Positions 1 to 5,795 of a stretch of 8,234 bases of DNA are shown in pieces. This DNA is from a bacterium (GTDB lineage Bacteria > Coprothermobacterota > Coprothermobacteria > Coprothermobacterales > JAADFF01). The first letter of the stretch is position 1, and each line of letters begins with the position of its first letter. The notes under the pieces are model-generated. The model worked only from the letters and a program-made list of their open reading frames with translations, was not told the DNA's origin and searched no databases. Location of the stretch: positions 1 to 8,234 of the forward strand of contig JAMORD010000079.1 in the NCBI GenBank assembly GCA_027063755.1. Reading direction: 5' to 3'. The translations under genes were made by a program, and so were the position numbers.

Positions 1-1
1 T

Positions 2-586
2 GGTGCCATTATGATGGTAGACGATGCCCATGGTGAAGGTGTACTAGGTGAGGCAGGAAGAGGTATTGTTGACCACTTCGGTCTGCACGGCAAGGTAGAT
101 ATTGAGGTGGGTACCCTCTCCAAGGCATTTGGTATCATTGGTGGATTTGCAGCCGGTAAGCAGATTATCATAGACTACCTCAAGCAGAAGGCAAGACCAT
201 TCCTGTTCTCCTCTGCTCCAACTCCTGCCGATGTCGGCGCTGCTATGGCAGCTGTTGATGTGCTGATGGAGAGCGGAGAGCTTGTTGAAAGACTGTGGGA
301 CAATGCCAAGTACTTCAAAGAGAAGATGAAGGCCCTTGGCTTTGACACAGGTATCAGCCAGACACCTATTACCCCTGTAATACTTGGTGAGGAGAAGCTG
401 GCACAGGAGTTTTCTAAGAGACTCTTTGAGGAGGATATCTTTGCACAGGCCATTGTCTATCCAACAGTGCCACTTGGCACAGCCCGTATTAGGGTAATGA
501 TTTCTGCAGCCCACTCTAAAGAGGACCTTGACTTTGCAGTAGAGAAGTTTGCCAAGGTTGGCCGTGAGCTGGGGGTTATTAAATAG
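2..586 (+). CDS. kbl: Glycine C-acetyltransferase / 2-amino-3-ketobutyrate CoA ligase (5'-truncated)
   Basis: This is the C-terminal part (about 194 residues, roughly half) of a PLP-dependent alpha-oxoamine synthase. The reading frame is already open at base 2 and the start lies outside the window. Visible marks are the [11 protein letters not shown] segment, whose Asp and His contact the cofactor in this family, and the PLP-lysine motif GTLSKAFG with Lys encoded at 122-124. RPFLFSSAP and the C-terminal [17 protein letters not shown] are also present. The family condenses glycine or alanine with an acyl-CoA. Kbl joins glycine and acetyl-CoA in threonine/glycine interconversion, whereas BioF makes 8-amino-7-oxononanoate. 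The [21 protein letters not shown] stretch fits the Kbl-like group of thermophiles, but BioF activity cannot be excluded from half a protein. No tdh or bio gene is visible nearby. The stop codon shares one base with the start of the next gene. Confidence 0.85.
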   Translation, partial: GAIMMVDDAHGEGVLGEAGRGIVDHFGLHGKVDIEVGTLSKAFGIIGGFAAGKQIIIDYLKQKARPFLFSSAPTPADVGAAMAAVDVLMESGELVERLWDNAKYFKEKMKALGFDTGISQTPITPVILGEEKLAQEFSKRLFEEDIFAQAIVYPTVPLGTARIRVMISAAHSKEDLDFAVEKFAKVGRELGVIK

Positions 587-1374
587 TGGCCGGTGAAAGC
601 CGTGAACTGTTATGGCTACTGGAGTCGGGAGGCTTTACAGGCTCTCCCGACTCTTTGATAGTGGAGGCTGTAAAACAAAAGCCCCATGTTGTAAAGTTTG
701 GAGATGATAGTCCATATACATGGAATGCCTTACCTGTCACTGGGGCACGACCTGCCCCTATATATTTTTATGTGCTTAGAAAAGACCCCATAGCCCTTGT
801 GGTACCCAGACAGGGTGAAGATATACTCTACATGCTTCCCGCCTTTACCAAGGTGTGGAATGTATATAGGCCTCAGAGACTTGATGTGGTGTGGGACGAA
901 GATACCAAGTCTTTTCTTGGCACTTTGGTGCTTAGCGAGCCTGCTGTGTCTATTAAGGTAGATGTGCTGACACCATATCATGTACATCCCAGCTCCATAC
1001 CAGTGCTGAGCATGGTGACAGCAGAGGTAGATGTTTTGCCACCTGTGAGTAAAGAGCTTGAAGAGAAGTTTAAGAAGGCAGAGAGAGAAGGCAGTGCCAA
1101 TGAAATGTTTGCCAATCTCATAAAGAGCCACAAGCCTGAGGAGTTTATAGATAAATATATAGAGTACACAGGTTGGCGCAATCAATATGTGTTTATAGGT
1201 CATGTAAAGAGGGTAAAAGAGGACATTAACCCGTTTACAGGGAGCAAATACCTGCATGCCTCTGTTGATATAGGAGCCCTCACCTTAGACATGATGATAT
1301 CTCCCCGCTGGGGGGTAAGAGAAGGCGATCGTGTTAAAGGTATAGGACTGCTGGAGATGTGGCTTGAAGGGTAA
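586..1374 (+). CDS. Uncharacterised 262-aa protein, coupled to kbl; possible C-terminal OB-like domain
   Basis: I do not recognise this family. The GTG start overlaps the kbl TAG by one base (taGTG), and a G-rich SD (gggggt, 571-576) lies 9 nt upstream, so translation is probably coupled to kbl. An in-frame GTG at 661 is an alternative start but has no SD at a useful distance. The product is soluble by inspection, with no signal peptide or membrane segment. Residues 1-150 alternate hydrophobic strands with proline-rich turns. Residues about 155-190 are charged and helical (KELEEKFKKAEREG). The last 65 residues (from about YVFIGHVKRV to GDRVKGIGLLEMW) have a strand and glycine pattern like an OB-type beta barrel, which is an inference from pattern only. 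The coding potential looks real: the frame is long, the codon use resembles kbl, and there is a tight junction. The function is unknown. Confidence 0.75.
   Translation: MAGESRELLWLLESGGFTGSPDSLIVEAVKQKPHVVKFGDDSPYTWNALPVTGARPAPIYFYVLRKDPIALVVPRQGEDILYMLPAFTKVWNVYRPQRLDVVWDEDTKSFLGTLVLSEPAVSIKVDVLTPYHVHPSSIPVLSMVTAEVDVLPPVSKELEEKFKKAEREGSANEMFANLIKSHKPEEFIDKYIEYTGWRNQYVFIGHVKRVKEDINPFTGSKYLHASVDIGALTLDMMISPRWGVREGDRVKGIGLLEMWLEG
622..653 (+). repeat. Perfect 10-bp inverted repeat (hairpin) inside the start of the 262-aa gene
   Basis: The arms gagtcgggag (622-631) and ctcccgactc (644-653) are fully complementary. The 12-nt loop can add two inner G-C pairs with a one-base bulge. The hairpin begins 36 nt after the kbl stop and is followed by only a weak T run (tttgat), so it is terminator-like but not a convincing intrinsic terminator. 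It lies within codons 13-23 of the downstream gene and could act in attenuation, mRNA processing or 3'-end protection of kbl mRNA. Confidence 0.6.
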
Positions 1375-1400
1375 AATATTATTTTATTAATATTCTTTTT
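1375..1400 (+). terminator. Weak AT-only hairpin with T-rich tail after the 262-aa gene
   Basis: aatatta (1375-1381) pairs with taatatt (1388-1394) around a 6-nt loop and is followed by cttttt. The stem has no G-C pair, so it would be unstable. It starts directly at the stop codon, where a terminator would be expected, and no better candidate lies between this gene and the next promoter. The rest of 1400-1432 is AT-rich with no recognisable feature. Confidence 0.25.
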
Positions 1401-1432
1401 ACGTTGTTTTCCATTACCCCTTTGTGTTGTTT

Positions 1433-1461
1433 TTGATGTTTGTATTTGTTAATGTTATAAT
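1433..1461 (+). promoter_or_regulatory. Extended -10 housekeeping (sigma-A type) promoter for the secreted/membrane protein unit
   Basis: The -35 TTGATG (1433-1438) and the perfect -10 TATAAT (1456-1461) are separated by the ideal 17 bp. A TG at 1453-1454 gives a TGnTATAAT extended -10. The predicted transcription start is near 1468, leaving a leader of about 120 nt before the TTG start at 1588. The upstream gene ends 58 bp before the -35, so this unit is probably transcribed independently. Confidence 0.7.
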
Positions 1462-1484
1462 GATATTGTGTAGGGGGTGGAGTG

Positions 1485-1541
1485 TTGCAAAAAGCCATGC
1501 AGAAAAAGAGCACAGAAAAAGAGCACCTCCATGTTGCTTGA
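1485..1541 (+). CDS. Candidate 18-codon leader peptide
   Basis: A short frame starts at TTG 1485 (or in-frame GTG 1482) and ends at TGA 1539-1541, reading MQKAMQKKSTEKEHLHVA. It has an SD-like gggggtgg at 1473-1480, with about 6 nt between gggggt and the TTG. It matters because its last six codons cover the anti-SD segment (1524-1536) that can mask the SD of the next gene. A ribosome finishing or stalling here would open that helix, as in erm- and cat-type translational attenuators. The peptide itself matches nothing I know, and it could be a chance frame. Confidence 0.35.
   Translation: MQKAMQKKSTEKEHLHVA
1501..1526 (+). repeat. Perfect 13-bp tandem duplication in the leader
   Basis: agaaaaagagcac occurs twice back to back (1501-1513 and 1514-1526). 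The second copy's final cac forms the first bases of the anti-SD element cacctccat. The unit is not a multiple of three, so the duplication shifts the frame of the candidate leader peptide and does not repeat residues. Confidence 0.85.
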
Positions 1542-1581
1542 TACCACATATTGTTGATATTTAAAAACTAATATGGAGGTG
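1524..1581 (+). promoter_or_regulatory. SD-sequestering leader hairpin (anti-SD / SD pair)
   Basis: cacctccat (1524-1532) is the exact reverse complement of atggaggtg (1573-1581), which contains the SD of the secreted-protein gene. Pairing extends inward through G-U, U-A, U-A and G-U to about 13 bp (1524-1536 with 1569-1581), leaving a 32-nt loop. An upstream gggggtg (1473-1479) can pair with the same anti-SD (1524-1530, one G-U), so two mutually exclusive folds are possible, one hiding and one exposing the SD. I recognise no known riboswitch core. Regulation is inferred from complementarity. Confidence 0.5.
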
Positions 1582-1587
1582 ACAAAA

Positions 1588-2952
1588 TTGCATAAATATA
1601 GTGCGGTGTTAAAAATCGTTAGTAGTATAGTGTTTCTTTCGTTGATTATCATAAGCAGTGCTTTTTCCATTTCATACACATATGGTGATACTACCACCTA
1701 TATTGGAGGGCATCGCTCATATTTCATGCTAAATGGTAAAAGCACAGTATTAATAAATGTGATTGACAGCACACTTGTGGTTGGCGATAAGAGATATAAG
1801 GGGAAAAAATACGATACGCCATATGGCACACTGTATGACTTGTATTTTTACAGCGATGATGGTGCTATCACAGGCAATATATCGCTTCTTGTGGGAGATT
1901 TTTCCTACTCGTATGTGTGGAATATATACTCACTAAATAAAGACAAGGGACAGTATATTTTGCAATTTTCAGATTCGTATGGCAGCGGAGTTTATAAGGC
2001 TTTGGGCTGGCTCTTTTCTGGGAAAACATATAAATTGGCAAGTGACGAGAAGTCTTCTGTAACTGTTGGCGGTCATTACCAAATAATCAGAAACATGGTA
2101 TCTGACAAACTGAGTTCTTATGAATATATAGCAGATGATGTTTATGGTCCCATTAAAGAACATTCCAAGGTTTTTCCTTATATAAACGCCAGTATCTCTT
2201 CATGCAAAGGCAGTAAAACTCTTGGAGCCTCTGGAGGTGTCAAAGTATTACCATTTGTGGGTGTCAGAAGTGATTCTTCTGAAGCTCATGTTGTCGGTAT
2301 AGCCATGTTTATCAGAGATGACACCATAAATAGCATTATGTCAAGGTATTCGCAGGCTATGGGAGTTTCCCATCTATCTCCTGAGTTGGTGGGGTTTTCA
2401 AATATTCATCTGTTCTTTGGCATTTATAAAACATCGCTTTTGAGATTTATAAATTGGGCTACCGATAGAGATAGCAGAGTGTTTTGGAATCCCACAGTCC
2501 ATTTCTCTCAGTCTTTAGATTGGATAGGTGCCTTTCTTGGTGTCATTGGTGGTTTGGATATCAAGCCTCCTGTGAATGTGTTTGTCAATGTGATTAATAC
2601 TGCTCTTTCTGTCGTTTCAAGACCCGCTACTTACAGCACGACATGGCATGTTGACTTTGACACGGGAAAGATGATGTTAAACTCAAATGAGTTTCTGCCT
2701 ATAGTGCTTTCAAATGGAGCCAATATAAATGATAATCTTTGGAGAGATCTCAGGTATGTGCCCAATACCCACTTTGTGCCGATTTATGGAGCCTACATCG
2801 CCAATGGCAATGTTGATCATGTTGTCCAGGTAGAGGGCACTGTATGGCTGAAAGTAAACTTTAAAGTATACTGGCAAGGTTCAGGACATTCTGCTTGCAC
2901 AGCGATATTGAGTGCACCAATTTATATCAATACAAGGTTTAGGGGGAGATAG
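1588..2952 (+). CDS. Secreted protein of unknown function, 454 aa
   Basis: I do not recognise this family. I place the start at TTG 1588, because ggaggtg at 1575-1581 is a strong SD 6 nt upstream. The in-frame ATG at 1573 overlaps that SD and has none of its own. The N-terminus is a Sec-type signal peptide: HKYSAVLK, a hydrophobic core at about residues 10-23, and a likely cleavage after A25-F26-S27. The mature part is rich in Tyr, Ser, Gly and Asn with alternating strands, suggesting an extracellular beta-rich fold. It has only two cysteines, C206 and C437, which could form a disulfide. No second membrane segment, lipobox, sortase motif or catalytic motif is evident. It has its own promoter and structured leader, and the next gene starts 2 nt after its stop, so the pair probably functions together. 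It looks more AT-rich than the flanking genes, which may indicate accessory origin. Confidence 0.75.
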   Translation: MHKYSAVLKIVSSIVFLSLIIISSAFSISYTYGDTTTYIGGHRSYFMLNGKSTVLINVIDSTLVVGDKRYKGKKYDTPYGTLYDLYFYSDDGAITGNISLLVGDFSYSYVWNIYSLNKDKGQYILQFSDSYGSGVYKALGWLFSGKTYKLASDEKSSVTVGGHYQIIRNMVSDKLSSYEYIADDVYGPIKEHSKVFPYINASISSCKGSKTLGASGGVKVLPFVGVRSDSSEAHVVGIAMFIRDDTINSIMSRYSQAMGVSHLSPELVGFSNIHLFFGIYKTSLLRFINWATDRDSRVFWNPTVHFSQSLDWIGAFLGVIGGLDIKPPVNVFVNVINTALSVVSRPATYSTTWHVDFDTGKMMLNSNEFLPIVLSNGANINDNLWRDLRYVPNTHFVPIYGAYIANGNVDHVVQVEGTVWLKVNFKVYWQGSGHSACTAILSAPIYINTRFRGR

Positions 2953-2954
2953 CA

Positions 2955-3365
2955 GTGTTTATTAGTCCATGGGCAGGCAAAGTGGCTACACTTGCGGTTA
3001 TGGTTGTGTTGGTTGCTACCCTCAAAAAGTGGCATAAACATATGCCCTGGTATGCTATGGCGATTTTAGCGTTCACCGTAGATACGATTTTACATCGCAT
3101 ATATCCTATGCTAGGTATATCTCAGCAGGCATATGTTGCCGTATATCCATGGCTAACATTGATTCTTTCATTTCTCTTGTGGCTTGTTGTTTTTTACCTT
3201 ATATGCACTGTAAGGTATTATGTCATACCACTGTATGTTTTTTCAGTAGCCATCAAATACTTCTTTGAAGGGGTGTGGTTTTCTCCGTATGTGCTACCTG
3301 CTTTGATATATATGCTCGTAGTATCGCTACTGTTTGCCATGCTTGTATGGGCTGTTTCATCTTAA
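2955..3365 (+). CDS. Small multi-spanning membrane protein of unknown function, 136 aa
   Basis: The GTG start follows the secreted-protein stop by 2 nt and has a good SD (agggggaga, 2941-2949). Most of the chain is hydrophobic, with membrane segments at about residues 6-23, 31-49 (containing a buried D43), 63-86, possibly 88-104, and 112-134, giving four or five helices. Aromatic residues (W, Y, F) cluster at the helix ends. Basic residues at 24-29 (KKWHKH) suggest a cytoplasmic first loop. No transporter, protease or kinase motif is visible. The tight coupling suggests it helps export, anchor, protect against or sense the secreted protein, but that is inference. The stop codon is followed one base later by a strong terminator, closing the two-gene unit. 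Confidence 0.7.
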   Translation: MFISPWAGKVATLAVMVVLVATLKKWHKHMPWYAMAILAFTVDTILHRIYPMLGISQQAYVAVYPWLTLILSFLLWLVVFYLICTVRYYVIPLYVFSVAIKYFFEGVWFSPYVLPALIYMLVVSLLFAMLVWAVSS

Positions 3366-3366
3366 T

Positions 3367-3394
3367 AAAGGCAAGCCCTATGGGGCTTGCCTTT
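3367..3394. terminator. Strong bidirectional terminator between convergent genes
   Basis: aaaggcaagccc (3367-3378) and gggcttgccttt (3383-3394) form a perfect 12-bp stem with a 4-nt loop (TATG). The outer A/T pairs provide a short U tract in both directions. It starts one base after the membrane-protein stop and its right arm contains the last bases of the pseudouridine synthase stop codon (3393-3395 on the minus strand), so it serves both genes. Confidence 0.85.
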
Positions 3395-4133
3395 AGTCCT
3401 CGTCTTGTAGTCCTACGGTTTCTTTCAAAGCCTCTACCTCTTCTTCTGTGAGTTCTCGCCACTGGCCAGGTTCAAGTTCTTCATCAAGGCTGAGTGGTCC
3501 ATATCTCAGCCTTTTCAGATAAGAAACTCTACTTCCACAGGCTCCTATAATGCGTTTCACCTCGTGGTATTTTCCCTCTGTCAGTATCATATGAAGTTTG
3601 GCACCATCTTCTTCGTTTTCTATGATGTCATAGTCTTTGACCTTCATGAGTGTGCCACTTTTTTCCAGCACGATCCCCTCTTCTTTGGCTTGCCTTAGCA
3701 TGTCTTCATTGAGCTTGCCTTCAGTTTCCACATAGTATTCCCTTTCCACCTTATATTTGGGGGATATAAGCCTATGGCCCAAGATACCGTCTGTTGTGAT
3801 AATCAGTAGTCCTTCTGTATTTTTGTCAAGTCTGCCTACAGGAAACATCTTGTGCACCAGTGGATGGTCTATAAGGTCCATAACTGTGCCATGGAAGTCA
3901 TCTTCTGTGGCTGTGATAACTCCTTGCGGTTTGTTAAGCATAATATATATATGCTCTGTAGGCCAAGGCACAATTTCACCCGATACCTCTACAATATCAC
4001 CTTTCTGCAGTTTATACGAAGAATCTCTAACAACCTTGCCGTTGACCTTTACTGCCCCTTTGCGTATGAGATTTTTCTTTACGCCTTTTCTTGTACCAAA
4101 TCCAGACCATACAAGGTATTTATCCAGTCGCAT
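3393..4133 (-). CDS. rsuA: 16S rRNA pseudouridine synthase, RsuA/RluB family
   Basis: This 246-residue enzyme isomerises a uridine in rRNA to pseudouridine. An N-terminal S4 RNA-binding domain (about residues 1-50, MRLDKYLVWSGFGTRKGVKK) precedes the catalytic domain. The catalytic domain contains MLNKPQGVITATED (65-78), the active-site motif GRLDKNTEGLL with nucleophile D103, SPKYKVEREYYV, and EGKYHEVKRIIGACG near the C-terminus. The EGKYHEVKR form and the closing GQWRELTEEE resemble RsuA (U516 of 16S rRNA) more than RluB/RluE. The exact site is not provable here. The ATG is supported by ggggaggtg on the minus strand, 4-5 nt upstream. The stop lies inside the shared terminator. The gene is transcribed divergently from the GerM-domain gene. 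Confidence 0.9.
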   Translation of the reverse strand: MRLDKYLVWSGFGTRKGVKKNLIRKGAVKVNGKVVRDSSYKLQKGDIVEVSGEIVPWPTEHIYIMLNKPQGVITATEDDFHGTVMDLIDHPLVHKMFPVGRLDKNTEGLLIITTDGILGHRLISPKYKVEREYYVETEGKLNEDMLRQAKEEGIVLEKSGTLMKVKDYDIIENEEDGAKLHMILTEGKYHEVKRIIGACGSRVSYLKRLRYGPLSLDEELEPGQWRELTEEEVEALKETVGLQDED

Positions 4134-4144
4134 GCTAACACCTC

Positions 4145-4181
4145 CCCATATATATTACCTGTTTCATATACAGAATATGGG
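4145..4181. repeat. 7-bp inverted repeat in the rsuA / GerM divergent intergenic region
   Basis: cccatat (4145-4151) and atatggg (4175-4181) flank 23 bp in an 84-bp region that must hold the start signals for both divergent genes. It could be an operator. No convincing -35/-10 pair is visible in either direction, although TAGAAT (4184-4189) and TAAAAT (4189-4194) are weak -10 candidates toward the GerM gene. Confidence 0.3.
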
Positions 4182-4217
4182 AGTAGAATAAAATGGGTAT
4201 AAAAGGAGGTGCGGAGG

Positions 4218-4844
4218 GTGAGTAAAAATAGAAAAGTACGTATGTGGATATATTTCACTCTGCTTGTTGTTGCTCTTATGATTGTTGTCATGGCTGTTCA
4301 TTTTTCCCGTGAAAGGGAAATAAATCCTGGACCCGGGGGTGGTACACAGTCTATTACCTCATCTGGTTTTATGGAATCGGATAACTCTCAGGTATATAAA
4401 ACCGCTACCATTACTTTCTATATGCTGACCTTAAAAGACGAAGGGGATTTATCGTTGGCAACTGTTACTCTAACTGCATCTCTCCCCGATACATCTACCG
4501 AAGCACTTGTCAAGGTGGCTTTACAGTATCTTGCCAATCCCCCTGTAAAGATTGATGGTATGTATCCTGTACTGCCCAGTGGTACAAAGGTGAAAAAAAT
4601 TGAGATTAAAGATGATGCTGTGTATATAGATTTTTCCAAAGATATTTTATTTCCTAAATATCCCAGTGCCACATCAGAACAGCTGGCACTATGTGCCATA
4701 GCTGGTATACCGGCCCAGTTTGGTATAGATAGCACATATATCACTATAGAGGGAAAATCCTCTGGTCCTATTGACGGTAAATATGTTGAAGATTTTTGGG
4801 GACACATAGGACTTAGCGACCAGCCATTGCATCCGTGCAGGTGA
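4218..4844 (+). CDS. Membrane-anchored GerM (sporulation/germination-type) domain protein
   Basis: This is a 208-residue protein. I choose GTG 4218 because the strong SD aaaggaggtgc (4202-4212) lies 7 nt upstream, whereas the in-frame GTG 4209 overlaps that SD. Residues 1-9 are basic, and a single membrane helix (about 9-28) then anchors the protein. There is no lipobox, unlike the GerM lipoprotein of Bacillus subtilis. After a Gly/Pro/Ser linker, residues about 58-180 match the GerM domain. The matching features are ITFYMLTL, a helix with ALVKVALQYLANPP, the hallmark PVLPSGTKVKKIEIKDD, a strand VYIDFS, a helix SEQLALCAIAGIPAQFG, and a closing strand with ITIEG. GerM domains occur in envelope proteins of spore formers and some non-spore formers, so sporulation is not implied. 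It precedes fabD by 63 bp and may be co-transcribed with it. Confidence 0.8.
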   Translation: MSKNRKVRMWIYFTLLVVALMIVVMAVHFSREREINPGPGGGTQSITSSGFMESDNSQVYKTATITFYMLTLKDEGDLSLATVTLTASLPDTSTEALVKVALQYLANPPVKIDGMYPVLPSGTKVKKIEIKDDAVYIDFSKDILFPKYPSATSEQLALCAIAGIPAQFGIDSTYITIEGKSSGPIDGKYVEDFWGHIGLSDQPLHPCR

Positions 4845-4846
4845 TG

Positions 4847-4873
4847 TGTAACAAAAATATGCTTTCCCCTGTC
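4847..4873 (+). promoter_or_regulatory. Candidate ECF-sigma-type promoter upstream of fabD
   Basis: TGTAAC (4847-4852), the AAC-containing -35 typical of ECF sigma factors, is followed by an A-rich 17-nt spacer. TGTC (4870-4873) follows, one base from the CGTC-type -10. Transcription would start near 4880, about 28 nt before the fabD ATG. An ECF sigma gene closes the same operon, so autoregulation is plausible. A single site with one mismatch is weak evidence. Confidence 0.3.
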
Positions 4874-4907
4874 TAATAGGATGAATATGAAGAAAGGGGT
4901 GGATGCA

Positions 4908-5795
4908 ATGGCTAAGGTAGCATGGGCATTCGCAGGACAGGGTAGTCATATAGCACAGATAGGCAAGTATCTACCAGAGGATATTAAGGCCTCTATAGAG
5001 AGGAGGCTGGGTAGAAAGTTTCTTTCTGTGCTTGAGAATGGTTCAGACGATGAGATAAAGAAGAGTATCTACGCTCAGGTTGGTATTATGGCATACACCT
5101 ATGCAGCTGCCAGACAGGCCATGAAAGAGGGACAGAGACCAGATGTTGTACTTGGACATTCCCTTGGTGAATATACAGCGGCCTTGGTCGGTGGGTTGAC
5201 AGATTTTGAGACAATGCTTGAAACTGTTTATCTTAGGGCAGAGTATATGGATAGATATGCCCCAGAGGGTTTTATCCTTATTGTGTTTAAGCCTCTGGAG
5301 CAGGTAAAAGCCATGCTTCCTATGGCTCCCGTAGACCTTTATCTATCTAATATCAATGCCAAGAATCAGACACTGGTTGGAGGTATTGCTCCAGATTTTG
5401 AAAAAGCCTATGAGTTTTTCAAGAGCATAGGCTGGAAGGTAAGAAAACTTGATGCTGCCAGTATACCATTCCATACACCACTGATGGAACCTGTGAGGCA
5501 AAAATTTGCAGAGGTTGTGGACCGTATACCCGGTGAGACGCTGGAGATACCGCTATATAGCAATGCCCAAGATAGATTTGTTATGGGACCTGTTAGGGTG
5601 AAGTTGGGCCTTCTTGATGGTATACAGACTCCTGTAAACTGGGTGCGTGCTATAAAGAGACTGAAAGAGTATGGTGTAGATACTATTGTTGAGTTTGCAC
5701 CGAAGCCGGTTCTTTCTAAACTTACCAAACGTATAGACAGGGATATGAAAACTGAGGTGTACGAGGTGAAGAGACTTGAAACTGAACTTGAATGA
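4908..5795 (+). CDS. fabD: Malonyl-CoA:acyl-carrier-protein transacylase
   Basis: FabD transfers malonate from CoA to ACP to supply chain-elongation units. I place the start at ATG 4908, preceded by aaaggggtgg (4894-4902 region) at good spacing. The ATG at 4881 has only a poor SD and adds nine residues that FabD proteins lack. The 295-residue protein shows GQGSH (10-14), the nucleophile elbow GHSLGEY with S85, LRAEYM with the carboxylate-binding R110, and FHTPLM with catalytic H189. It is somewhat divergent: GQGSQ is GQGSH, the usual GAMAAVLG-like segment reads GFILIVFKP, and the C-terminal GPGKVL is APKPVL. All catalytic residues remain, so it should be active. Its 3' end overlaps fabG by 20 bp. 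It is the first fab gene of the cluster. Confidence 0.92.
   Translation: MAKVAWAFAGQGSHIAQIGKYLPEDIKASIERRLGRKFLSVLENGSDDEIKKSIYAQVGIMAYTYAAARQAMKEGQRPDVVLGHSLGEYTAALVGGLTDFETMLETVYLRAEYMDRYAPEGFILIVFKPLEQVKAMLPMAPVDLYLSNINAKNQTLVGGIAPDFEKAYEFFKSIGWKVRKLDAASIPFHTPLMEPVRQKFAEVVDRIPGETLEIPLYSNAQDRFVMGPVRVKLGLLDGIQTPVNWVRAIKRLKEYGVDTIVEFAPKPVLSKLTKRIDRDMKTEVYEVKRLETELE

Noticed and set aside
44-514. Long minus-strand open frame opposite kbl
   Set aside because: The plus strand encodes a clear PLP enzyme with its cofactor lysine; the antisense translation is Cys/His/Leu-rich with no motif and no SD.
730-1257. Minus-strand open frame of 175 codons opposite the 262-aa gene
   Set aside because: Its composition (many Cys, His, Tyr) is typical of an antisense shadow, while the plus frame has a coupled start and kbl-like codon use.
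1375-1587. Known riboswitch or T-box in the 1375-1587 leader region
   Set aside because: No conserved core of a known class (T-box bulge, SAM, TPP, glycine, lysine) is recognisable; only the SD/anti-SD pairing stands out.
4134-4175. SigW-like -35 (TGAAAC) on the minus strand upstream of rsuA
   Set aside because: No CGT-type -10 lies 16-17 nt downstream.
3757-4202. Two plus-strand frames opposite the pseudouridine synthase
   Set aside because: The minus strand carries S4 and RsuA catalytic motifs with a strong SD; the plus frames have none.
4866-4899. Hairpin masking the fabD SD (cccct with agggg)
   Set aside because: Only five base pairs with a 24-nt loop and no extension; too weak to claim.
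4845-4907. FapR-type operator upstream of fabD
   Set aside because: No TTAGTACCTGGTACTAA-like palindrome is visible in the intergenic region.
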